The notes below the pieces were generated by a model that was not told the DNA's origin, searched no databases, and saw only the letters and a program-made list of their open reading frames with translations. Below, piece after piece: positions 1 to 6,070 of a DNA stretch of 6,828 bases. Source of the stretch: Verrucomicrobiia bacterium (lineage in GTDB: Bacteria; Verrucomicrobiota; Verrucomicrobiae; Limisphaerales; UBA11358); the NCBI GenBank assembly GCA_030042375.1, contig JASHZU010000238.1, positions 1-6,828 of the forward strand, given 5' to 3'. Each line of letters begins with the position of its first letter. Positions within the stretch are counted from its first letter, which is position 1. Both the position numbers and the translations under genes were made by a program.

Positions 1-925
1 TTTGGATAATTTTTCGTCCGGCCGGCGCGAGCATCTCGAGCATCACCAAAATAATCCGCGGCTTAAAGTCCACGCGATCGAGCTTTTGGATCTGGAAAAA
101 ATCCTGCCGCATTTCTCGGGCGTGAACGCGGTGTTTCACCTTGCCGCCAATCCGGACGCGCGCTGGGGCATCGATAACACGCGACTGGATTTGGAACAGG
201 AAACGATCGTGACTTATAACGTCCTGGAATCCATGCGGCGAAATAACGTGTCGCAGATGATTTTTTCCAGTTCCGGCACGGTGTATGGCGACGTCGGCAC
301 GACAGTCACGCACGAGAACCTGGGCCCTTGCCTGCCGGTGAGCCTTTATGGCGCGGGCAAAGTGGCTTCTGAGGGCCTCGTTTCCGCCTTTTGCGGCACG
401 TTCGGAATGCGCGCGGTGATTTTCCGCTTTGGCAACATCATCGGCGAGCGTACCACGCACGGCGCGGTGTTTGATTTCATCCGGCAGCTCGCGAAAAATT
501 CGGGCGAACTCAAGGTGCTGGGCAACGGTTTCCAGGCCAAGCCGTATGTGTACGTCCGCGATTTGGTGCAGGGTCTGATGTTTGGGAAAAAGAAATGCAG
601 CGAGCTGGATGCGTCGAAGTTTGATGTCTTCAACCTTGCGCCCGGCGGCGCGACGAATGTGCGGTTCATCGCCGAGGAATTAGTGTCGCAACTGGGTTTC
701 ACCGGCCGCACCAAAATCCAGTATGGCGAATCGGCCCAAGGCTGGCCGGGCGATGTGCCGCAATCGAGAATGGATTCGGCAAAGCTCGCGAAAGCCGGAT
801 TTTCCCTGTCGCGCAGTTCGGACGAAGCCGTCCGGCACGCGATCAGCCAAATTCTTCAATGGCTGGCCGAGCGCACTTCCGGAGACGCGTTGCGATTGCC
901 GGCAGACGCGCGTTTATCCCGTTGA
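1..925 (+). CDS. NAD-dependent epimerase/dehydratase (extended SDR), 5' truncated
   Basis: This is the C-terminal 307 residues of an extended short-chain dehydrogenase/reductase of the UDP-sugar epimerase type, a cytoplasmic enzyme that binds NAD(P) and alters a nucleotide-activated sugar. The frame is open to the left edge. The first visible residues (LDNFSSGRREHL) are the end of Rossmann strand beta-2, so the TTG at base 2 is an internal Leu and not a start. Aligned by eye to the complete epimerase at 3829, about 31 residues with the TGxxGFIGS motif are missing. Visible in order: FHLAAN (45-50), the active-site strand SSSGTVYG with Ser91, the catalytic pair Tyr116-xxx-Lys120 (YGAGK), a substrate segment FRFGNIIG (141-148), KPYVYVRD (180-187), and the late motif GWPGDVPQSRMD (247-258) typical of GalE-like proteins. 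The last 22 residues look unconserved and lie opposite the 3' end of the YfhO-like gene. Exact substrate is unknown; UDP-glucose/UDP-galactose-type 4-epimerase activity is a reasonable guess only. Confidence 0.92.
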   Translation, partial: LDNFSSGRREHLEHHQNNPRLKVHAIELLDLEKILPHFSGVNAVFHLAANPDARWGIDNTRLDLEQETIVTYNVLESMRRNNVSQMIFSSSGTVYGDVGTTVTHENLGPCLPVSLYGAGKVASEGLVSAFCGTFGMRAVIFRFGNIIGERTTHGAVFDFIRQLAKNSGELKVLGNGFQAKPYVYVRDLVQGLMFGKKKCSELDASKFDVFNLAPGGATNVRFIAEELVSQLGFTGRTKIQYGESAQGWPGDVPQSRMDSAKLAKAGFSLSRSSDEAVRHAISQILQWLAERTSGDALRLPADARLSR

Positions 926-3672
926 ACCGGCTCAACGATGCTTGCCGCCGGCGGTCGTTTGCGCGTTAAAGAAACCAAAAAGCCGCACAGCAGAACGCCC
1001 AGGACCATTGTTGTTAACGTGACATAAAGAGGAGGATTCGGCTGGCTGTATTGAAATTCCACCGTATGAGAGCCGGGGGTCAAATAAACGCCGCGCATGA
1101 TATAGTTGCATCGCAATAACTCCGCCGATTTGCCGTCCACCGAGACACGCCAGTTGGGGTCAAAGTGGTCGTTCAACAGCAAAATCGAGGGGGCCGTCGC
1201 TTGTGCGCTTAAAACAATTTTCTTGGGCGCGTAGCTCTTGAAATCAACCGTGCCGGAATTGTCTCCCTTTGAGCTGTCTGGAAGGCCCGGCTGCGGAGTG
1301 GAAACCAGCAAGATATTCTGGGGATTAAAATTTGGGGAAGCCAACGCCTTTAGTATCTCTGTGTCGTTGGTGCTGACCAGCCAGTTCGAGTACAGTTTGG
1401 CCCGGGGAAGCGCGGCGGTATAGTCAATCAACGCGTAGTCGCCGTTGTTCGTACTCACGACCGTCCATAGCTGCGGGTCTGTTGGATTATCATATCCGGG
1501 TTTGGGCACCACGTTAAATTCCTGCACGACATGAAACGGGCGCTGCACGGGATCGAATTGGCCATTCAGGGCATCCAGAGTACTATAGCCGTTCATGCTG
1601 GACGGAGCTAAAAAATAGCGCGTGTTGGTCAAGGCCCAGCGGCGGGCGGCCAGATAGGTCGTGTCGGGACCGGTTGCCGCCAGGGCCATGTCATAGGCCA
1701 CCAAATCGGTTCCGGTGCGCGATGACTGGATGATGTCGGTGCATTGAATATTGTAATATGGAAAATGATGCTGCATCCACTCAATCCGGTAGAGTTCTTC
1801 AAAGGGCATCCCTGAAGGGATATCAGCCACGCGATGTTCGTAGGGTTTGTCGCGCAGGATATCGATGATGGGGTTGCTCGAGTACTTTTGTATGTAATCC
1901 CAATGAATAATCCAGGGCAGGTCCGCGCGTCCCAAATCAGCCACTACAAAGGCGCCCAGCAACAAACCTCCCAGCATCGCCCGTTTTCCGGAAAAAAAGC
2001 CGGCAATCACCAGGATCAGCAGCCCGATGGCGACAGCGAGATATAAAAGGAACCATGCAACCTGCCCCACGCTAAATTTGAAAATCAGCGGCGCGACATC
2101 GTCGCCATAACCCACTTTTTGAAGATAATCAGACATCGGCACCGCTTTTGAAGCGTAAATGGCATAGCCAATCGCGCTCAAGAAAAAGAGCCCGGCACAG
2201 AAGAAAGTCCAGTAAAGATTGAAGCCGCGAAAATCCGCCCACCAATTCATGAAACGTTCGGGGAAGGGAAGCGGTTTGCCGCTGGTTTTTTCCGTCGCCG
2301 GCTGCATATACCGCCGGCCCAGGGCGTCAATCCCGTAGGCAAAAATGATAATCATGGCTAAATAAAAAATAGCCAAGAACTTAGTCGGGTTTCGGATGGA
2401 TGAAAAATAGGGCAGGTGGTAAATGACGACATAAAAGATCGCAAAACGCCCCCAGGCCAATAAAAGCGAAATGACCAATGCGACCGTCCAAAACCAAATG
2501 AAGTGCCGTTCCAATTTCGGGAAAAGGGAATTTTCCCCGCGGAATGATTGCAATATCGCAAACAATGCCACCAGCGCCACCAAAATTCCCCCATAAAAAC
2601 CGGCATAACCGAAGCGCATCATCCCGCCCTGCGTCCAGTTCGTCCCGCCGCTGTCGAAATAACGGTCAATGGCCGGCGTGCGTCCCACTCCACCCCAGTA
2701 TTCTCCGTTACCGTATGATTTTTGCAGGAAACCCGCCATGTTGTTGGGCGTGTCCATGCGATATCCAAAGACCCCCGGCACAAAGATTCCCAGCGTTTCC
2801 CTCTTCGGAAGGCTCCATTCGGTGGCCCAATCCCAATGTTCCTCGGGAGACATGCCGCCATCCGCGCTCCCGGAAGAGCCTGAAATATAAGTTCCCACCA
2901 GTGCCGAGATGGTTTGCGCGGCAATGAATGCGGCAAAAACGGCGATCACCGCCACGCGCCCGACGCCCCGGCCAACTTTTTCCAACGCCGGTTTGCCTTC
3001 CTCCAGGAGCGATTTAAAGAAAACGAAGGCGGCCACAAACAGGCTGAAAATCGCGCCATTGTCCGCGCCCTCCATCACGCTCACGCCCACCGCCATGCCC
3101 GCCAATGCCAGCCGGGACCAGCGAACGATGCGTGGTGTTTCATCGGTATTGGCCATGACCAGCGCCAGCGCGAAGAAAACCATCGCCATGGCAATCTGCT
3201 GGGGAGCGGTACCCCAGCAGGCATTGCCCATATAGGAGGAGTTTAGCGCCGTGGCCAGCGCGCCTAATGCCGCCGCCAGCGGCGACAGTTTTAGCTGGCG
3301 AAAAAAGGTCCACGCCCCCATCCCGAGAATAAACATCGCAATCGCCGGATAAAATTTGGAATAGCCCACCGGTCCCAGAATCCAGGTTTCCAATTCTGTT
3401 ATATCCGGCGCCGAAGCTCCGCCACTGCTGCCAATGTCGTTGAGATCATCCCATGACCCGGTCATGGTGCTGGGAAATTGCTGCCAAGCGGTGTTTTGCT
3501 CTCCCAGGGGGCCGTCATTGTTAAAATGGACGTAGCCCGGCACAAAACCCTTTGCGAACAAGACGAGTAAAATGACCGCCAGCAGCAAAGGGAAAGCAAG
3601 CACTTTCAAACGGGGGTCCAACCCGCCCGGCGTGTTTTTAGCCGCTTTTGTATTGCGATTTTGTTGGCTCAA
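856..3672 (-). CDS. YfhO-family multi-spanning membrane protein, probable GT-C-type glycosyltransferase
   Basis: A 938-residue integral membrane protein. One hydrophobic segment lies at about 24-40. A block of roughly a dozen helices follows between 105 and 580, with long soluble loops at about 41-105 and 262-350. A large extracytoplasmic domain covers about 585-880, and a last helix lies at 881-902. The C-terminal part has the YfhO signature: LLLNDHFDPNWRVSVDGK (831-848), then a Cys-Asn-Tyr-x-x-Arg-Gly-Val-Tyr stretch and PGSHTVEFQY (866-875). SSIRNPTKF (424-432) is also typical. Family knowledge: Bacillus and Listeria YfhO proteins take part in lipoteichoic acid glycosylation, using a lipid-linked sugar outside the membrane. 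By analogy with GT-C enzymes, Asp53 in the first outer loop (NNDG) is a candidate catalytic residue; that is inference. The start is TTG at 3670-3672. An in-frame TAA lies at 3694-3696, no ATG lies between, and the next Met is residue 70, after the first helix. No clear Shine-Dalgarno precedes it. The 3' end overlaps the left epimerase gene. Confidence 0.85.
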   Translation of the reverse strand: MSQQNRNTKAAKNTPGGLDPRLKVLAFPLLLAVILLVLFAKGFVPGYVHFNNDGPLGEQNTAWQQFPSTMTGSWDDLNDIGSSGGASAPDITELETWILGPVGYSKFYPAIAMFILGMGAWTFFRQLKLSPLAAALGALATALNSSYMGNACWGTAPQQIAMAMVFFALALVMANTDETPRIVRWSRLALAGMAVGVSVMEGADNGAIFSLFVAAFVFFKSLLEEGKPALEKVGRGVGRVAVIAVFAAFIAAQTISALVGTYISGSSGSADGGMSPEEHWDWATEWSLPKRETLGIFVPGVFGYRMDTPNNMAGFLQKSYGNGEYWGGVGRTPAIDRYFDSGGTNWTQGGMMRFGYAGFYGGILVALVALFAILQSFRGENSLFPKLERHFIWFWTVALVISLLLAWGRFAIFYVVIYHLPYFSSIRNPTKFLAIFYLAMIIIFAYGIDALGRRYMQPATEKTSGKPLPFPERFMNWWADFRGFNLYWTFFCAGLFFLSAIGYAIYASKAVPMSDYLQKVGYGDDVAPLIFKFSVGQVAWFLLYLAVAIGLLILVIAGFFSGKRAMLGGLLLGAFVVADLGRADLPWIIHWDYIQKYSSNPIIDILRDKPYEHRVADIPSGMPFEELYRIEWMQHHFPYYNIQCTDIIQSSRTGTDLVAYDMALAATGPDTTYLAARRWALTNTRYFLAPSSMNGYSTLDALNGQFDPVQRPFHVVQEFNVVPKPGYDNPTDPQLWTVVSTNNGDYALIDYTAALPRAKLYSNWLVSTNDTEILKALASPNFNPQNILLVSTPQPGLPDSSKGDNSGTVDFKSYAPKKIVLSAQATAPSILLLNDHFDPNWRVSVDGKSAELLRCNYIMRGVYLTPGSHTVEFQYSQPNPPLYVTLTTMVLGVLLCGFLVSLTRKRPPAASIVEPVQRDKRASAGNRNASPEVRSASH
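3196..3220 (-). repeat. Perfect 9-bp inverted repeat with 7-nt loop inside the YfhO-like gene
   Basis: The arms CTGCTGGGG (3196-3204) and CCCCAGCAG (3212-3220) are exact reverse complements around a 7-base loop. In the - strand mRNA this would be a stable GC-rich hairpin at codons for residues about 152-159 (CWGTAPQQ). No U-tract follows in the transcribed direction, so it does not look like an intrinsic terminator. It may be a chance product of the Cys-Trp-Gly...Pro-Gln-Gln codons. Confidence 0.5.
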
Positions 3673-3828
3673 GCAATTAGCTGTTTTTTGTTGTTAGCTG
3701 GTAGAGCGTCAGGAGGGCGAGTATGTTCAAAAAACGGCCATTTAAAAAGCGAAAAAGCGCCCCGTTTTTCCCCCAATTTAACCAAAAATATCTGGTCAAG
3801 CCCCCGTTTAAATTCTTAAGCTTTTTGG
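3673..3828. promoter_or_regulatory. Divergent intergenic region, presumed promoters for the YfhO-like gene and the epimerase operon
   Basis: This 156-bp spacer separates two genes transcribed away from each other, so it should hold both promoters. It is clearly more AT-rich than the flanking coding DNA, with runs such as TTTAAATTCTTAAGC near 3808-3822 and CAATTTAACC near 3775-3783. I cannot assign -35/-10 boxes with confidence. It also contains a perfect 8-bp tandem repeat AAAAAGCG x2 (3744-3759) and an 8-bp inverted repeat AAAAACGG (3730-3737) / CCGTTTTT (3762-3769) with a 24-nt loop. A perfect AGGAGG lies at 3711-3716, 6 nt before an ATG at 3723 that opens a frame out of phase with the downstream epimerase. 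Confidence 0.5.
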
Positions 3829-4842
3829 ATGCAGTCACGTATTTTGGTCACCGGCGCCGCCGGATTTATCGGCTCGCACGTCTGCCGGCACCTGCTCCGG
3901 GCCAATCACGAGGTCATTGGCCTGGACGATTTGAGCGGCGGTTTCCGGGATTACGTGCCCGATGGCGTGGATTTTGTGGAAGGGTCGATTACGGATTCGG
4001 CGCTCGTGAAAAAGCTCTTTGCGGAAAACCGGTTCGACCACGTCTTCCACCTCGCTGCCTATGCCGCTGAGGGCCTGAGCCATTTCATCAAGCATTTCAA
4101 TTATACCAACAACCTGCTCGGCAGCGTCAACCTCATCAACGCCTCCGTCAACCACGGTGTGAAATGCTTCGTCTTCACCTCATCCATCGCCGTTTATGGC
4201 AAAAACCAGCTTCCGATGACCGAAGACGCCGTACCCCAGCCTGAAGACCCCTATGGCATCGCCAAATACGCCGTGGAATTGGACCTGAAGGAAACGCACG
4301 AAATGTTTGGGATGAGCTACGTCGTCTTCCGTCCCCATAATGTCTACGGTGAGTTTCAAAATATCGGCGACCGCTACCGCAATGTCATCGGCATTTTCAT
4401 GAACCAAATCATGCAGGGCCAGCCCATGACGGTTTTCGGCGATGGCAAGCAAACGCGCGCTTTCAGTTACATTGATGACGTCGCCCCGGTCATCGCCGCC
4501 AGCATTGCGCGCCCGGAAAGCTACAACCAGGTCTTCAATGTCGGTGCGGATAAGCCCTATACCGTGAACGAACTGGCCAACGTCGTCGCCAAAGCCATGG
4601 GCGCTTCGGCCCAAGTCAAGCATCTCGACGCGCGGAATGAAGTCGTCCATGCTTATTCCGCCCACGATAAGGTGCGGAAACATTTCGGTGATTTAATTAA
4701 GAACGTCTCGCTGGAAGACGGCGTCGCGCGCATGGCGGCGTGGGCCAAAAAAGCCGGTGCGCGCCAGGGCAAACCGTTTGAAGGCATTGAAATCCCGAAA
4801 AATCTCCCGCCTTCCTGGGCGGCGCTCAGCAAAAAGAATTGA
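3829..4842 (+). CDS. NAD-dependent epimerase/dehydratase (extended SDR), complete
   Basis: A complete 337-residue extended SDR, the usual length for UDP-sugar epimerases and dehydratases; cytoplasmic. The N-terminal Rossmann motif TGAAGFIGS (8-16) binds the dinucleotide, and the acidic pair Asp33-Asp34 after beta-2 suits NAD(H). HVFHLAAYAA (71-80) is the beta-4 motif. The catalytic residues are Ser119 in SSIAVYG and Tyr142-xxx-Lys146 in YGIAK. FRPHNVYG (167-174) and FGDGKQTRAFSYIDD (203-217) belong to the substrate-binding half and are typical of the UDP-glucose 4-epimerase-like branch. The ATG at 3829 is well fixed: an in-frame TAA lies at 3817-3819 and the Rossmann strand begins at residue 4. 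The start has almost no Shine-Dalgarno (only GG next to the ATG). The stop codon is followed 8 nt later by the methyltransferase ATG, so the two are probably one operon. The enzyme is related in fold to the truncated epimerase at the left edge but clearly diverged. The sugar substrate is not determined. Confidence 0.95.
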   Translation: MQSRILVTGAAGFIGSHVCRHLLRANHEVIGLDDLSGGFRDYVPDGVDFVEGSITDSALVKKLFAENRFDHVFHLAAYAAEGLSHFIKHFNYTNNLLGSVNLINASVNHGVKCFVFTSSIAVYGKNQLPMTEDAVPQPEDPYGIAKYAVELDLKETHEMFGMSYVVFRPHNVYGEFQNIGDRYRNVIGIFMNQIMQGQPMTVFGDGKQTRAFSYIDDVAPVIAASIARPESYNQVFNVGADKPYTVNELANVVAKAMGASAQVKHLDARNEVVHAYSAHDKVRKHFGDLIKNVSLEDGVARMAAWAKKAGARQGKPFEGIEIPKNLPPSWAALSKKN

Positions 4843-4850
4843 TCGACCCT

Positions 4851-5513
4851 ATGCGAAATCCTATCGACCTCGCATTTACGCTGCTCCGGGCGGGAGAAGA
4901 CCCGAACCAGATTCTCGTTAAACTGGCGCTGCGGAAGGCTTTGCTGGGTTGCGAGAGCGTTCTGGACGTCGGCTGCGGCGCATCCATGACCCTGCGGCAT
5001 TTGGGCGTGCCCCATCCCGTGGGCGCGGAGGGCTATTTGCCATCCGTGGAAAAGGCGAGGGCCAATAACACCCACGACGAACTAGTACTGTGCAATGTCA
5101 GCGAATTATCCAGCCACTTTAAACCCGGCCAATTTGATGCCTGCGTGGCATTGGATGTCATTGAACATCTGAAGAAACCCGATGGGTTGAAGCTGATGGA
5201 GGACATGGAGCGCATTGCGAAAAAGCGCGTGGTCTTTTTCACGCCCAGCGGGTTTTTGCCGCAAGGCCATACGGACAGCGATGATTTACAGGTCCACCTT
5301 TCCGGCTGGGAACCGACGGAAATGGAAGGACATGGATACGAAGTCGTTGGCCTGCTCGGGCCGAAAAAATGGCGCGGCGAGTATCATATGCTCAAGAAAA
5401 AGCCGGCTGCCTTCTGGGGATTGATGTCACTGGCGGCCCAATTCACCTGGAGCAAGCATCACCCCAAAGATGCCGCGGCCATTTTGTGTGTGAAGAAGTT
5501 GTCGAAGACGTAA
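4851..5513 (+). CDS. Class I SAM-dependent methyltransferase
   Basis: A 220-residue soluble protein with a class I (Rossmann-like) methyltransferase fold, of the Methyltransf_11/25 type. From the ATG at 4851, motif I is VLDVGCG (37-43), the S-adenosylmethionine-binding loop. GAEGYLPSVEKAR (58-70) holds the acidic end of beta-2 (Glu60). FDACVALDVIEHL (95-107) is the post-I/motif II region seen in small-molecule, lipid and sugar methyltransferases. RVVFFTPSG (126-134) is the motif III strand. The C-terminal part (about 180-216) is hydrophobic in patches but has no convincing membrane helix. The start is uncertain: a TTG at 4839 overlaps the epimerase stop (TTGA) and would add four residues. ATG at 4851 was preferred because it is the stronger codon, although neither has a good ribosome site. 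Tight spacing behind the epimerase suggests one transcript and a role in modifying a glycan, nucleotide sugar or lipid intermediate. The acceptor cannot be inferred. Confidence 0.9.
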   Translation: MRNPIDLAFTLLRAGEDPNQILVKLALRKALLGCESVLDVGCGASMTLRHLGVPHPVGAEGYLPSVEKARANNTHDELVLCNVSELSSHFKPGQFDACVALDVIEHLKKPDGLKLMEDMERIAKKRVVFFTPSGFLPQGHTDSDDLQVHLSGWEPTEMEGHGYEVVGLLGPKKWRGEYHMLKKKPAAFWGLMSLAAQFTWSKHHPKDAAAILCVKKLSKT

Positions 5514-5531
5514 GGCAGGCAGACGAAACCA

Positions 5532-5574
5532 GATTATATTTCACTGACCTTCTTGATTTCGTGGCAATATAATC
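5532..5574. repeat. 9-bp AT-rich inverted repeat at the convergent gene junction
   Basis: GATTATATT (5532-5540) and AATATAATC (5566-5574) are exact reverse complements separated by 25 nt. They sit at the 3' end of the unknown - strand gene, just beyond the methyltransferase stop. The stem is AT-rich and lacks the GC stem plus T-run of an intrinsic terminator. Its position where two transcripts converge makes a weak transcription-end signal possible, but chance is as likely. Confidence 0.3.
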
Positions 5575-5920
5575 TTCCGTTGAAGCTCACCACCACGCTG
5601 GCCAGTTCGTTTTCCGGCACTTTCGGAAACGTATAAAATTGATAGTCCCGGGCATAGTCCCCGAACGTCCCAATGGAAAAGACAAACGGCGCGGCGCATT
5701 GCGGGATTTGCGTGCCATCGGTCCTCAAAAGCCAGACCTGCGCCGCCTCGGCAGGCTTTCTTTTCCTCCAATTTTTCAGAAAACCCATGGGTATTTGCAC
5801 GGAGAAGCACGACGATTGCTCCCGGAAAATTGCCGGCCCGCACCCATTCAATTGAATCCCCTGGGGGCTGACGATTTTCATGCCTGACAAATTCACTTGG
5901 TCCATCGGCGCGCAGTTCAT
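5534..5920 (-). CDS. Hypothetical protein, 128 residues, unrecognised
   Basis: I do not recognise a family. The 128-residue product has no signal peptide and no membrane helix. It contains alternating hydrophobic stretches suggestive of a small beta-rich fold: CFSVQIPMGF (38-47), AQVWLLRTDGTQIP (60-73), APFVFSIGTFGDYARDYQFY (77-96) and ELASVVVSFNGRLYCHEI (104-121). Support for it being real: codon third positions are G/C-rich like the neighbours, and the residue composition is ordinary. An AAGGAG ribosome site (bases 5923-5928 on the complement) lies upstream, although only 2 nt from the ATG, which is unusually close. Met6 or Met14 could be the true start. It lies 150 bp downstream of the GH18 gene on the same strand and could share its transcript. 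It converges on the methyltransferase gene with a 20-bp gap. A competing - strand frame over 5541-6068 is less protein-like. Confidence 0.6.
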   Translation of the reverse strand: MNCAPMDQVNLSGMKIVSPQGIQLNGCGPAIFREQSSCFSVQIPMGFLKNWRKRKPAEAAQVWLLRTDGTQIPQCAAPFVFSIGTFGDYARDYQFYTFPKVPENELASVVVSFNGRLYCHEIKKVSEI

Positions 5921-6070
5921 CTCTCCTTAATTCAACAATCTTTCCGGCGATTCGTTGCCATTTTTGTTTGACTGTTTTGTGCTGTTGGCCCTTGATTGTG
6001 CGCCGAACCGCAAACGGTGCCGCGGTCAATGACGAAATGAACGGCAAAACGACAACCACTGAGGACAAGG
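5921..6070. other. Intergenic stretch between the GH18 gene and the hypothetical gene
   Basis: Apart from the AAGGAG next to the hypothetical gene start, I see no supported gene or RNA here. A 5-bp inverted repeat (ACCGC/GCGGT on the - strand, near 6007-6028) has no following T-tract on that strand, so it is not a convincing terminator for the GH18 gene. The stretch may hold a promoter for the small gene, but I cannot place its boxes. Confidence 0.35.
5923..5928 (-). promoter_or_regulatory. Ribosome binding site AAGGAG for the 128-residue hypothetical gene
   Basis: Read on the - strand, AAGGAG is followed by AG and then ATG at 5920-5918. It is the only strong Shine-Dalgarno next to an accepted start in this window. 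The 2-nt spacing is shorter than the usual 5-9 nt, so it supports translation beginning here but does not settle which Met is used. Confidence 0.5.

Noticed and set aside
2..4. TTG at the left edge as a start codon for the first epimerase
   Set aside because: The following residues match the end of Rossmann strand beta-2, so the codon is an internal Leu and the gene is truncated by the window edge.
346..714. 122-codon open frame antisense to the left epimerase
   Set aside because: It lies wholly opposite well-conserved epimerase motifs, and its product is Pro/Ser/Thr-rich without recognisable features.
1808..1821. Short palindrome ATCCCT-GA-AGGGAT in the YfhO-like gene
   Set aside because: Only 6-bp arms within coding DNA, with nothing nearby to suggest a protein-binding site.
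2544..3246. Several + strand open frames of 73-127 codons opposite the YfhO-like gene
   Set aside because: They overlap one another in different frames, have unusual Pro/Arg/Ala-rich products, and lie opposite a clearly coding membrane-protein frame.
3451..3467. 7-bp perfect inverted repeat (CCATGAC/GTCATGG, 3-nt loop) in the YfhO-like gene
   Set aside because: It is short, inside coding sequence, and has no terminator or operator context. Stems of this size are expected by chance.
4180..4683. 167-codon open frame antisense to the complete epimerase
   Set aside because: It mirrors conserved catalytic and substrate-binding regions. Its Asp/Val/Gly-rich composition is what GC-rich antisense reading produces.
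5541..6068. 175-codon - strand frame overlapping the 128-residue hypothetical gene, with a hydrophobic N-terminus resembling a signal peptide
   Set aside because: Most of it is the shifted frame of the more protein-like 128-residue gene. The product is Arg-rich and irregular, and the hydrophobic start runs straight into a very basic low-information stretch. The choice is not certain.
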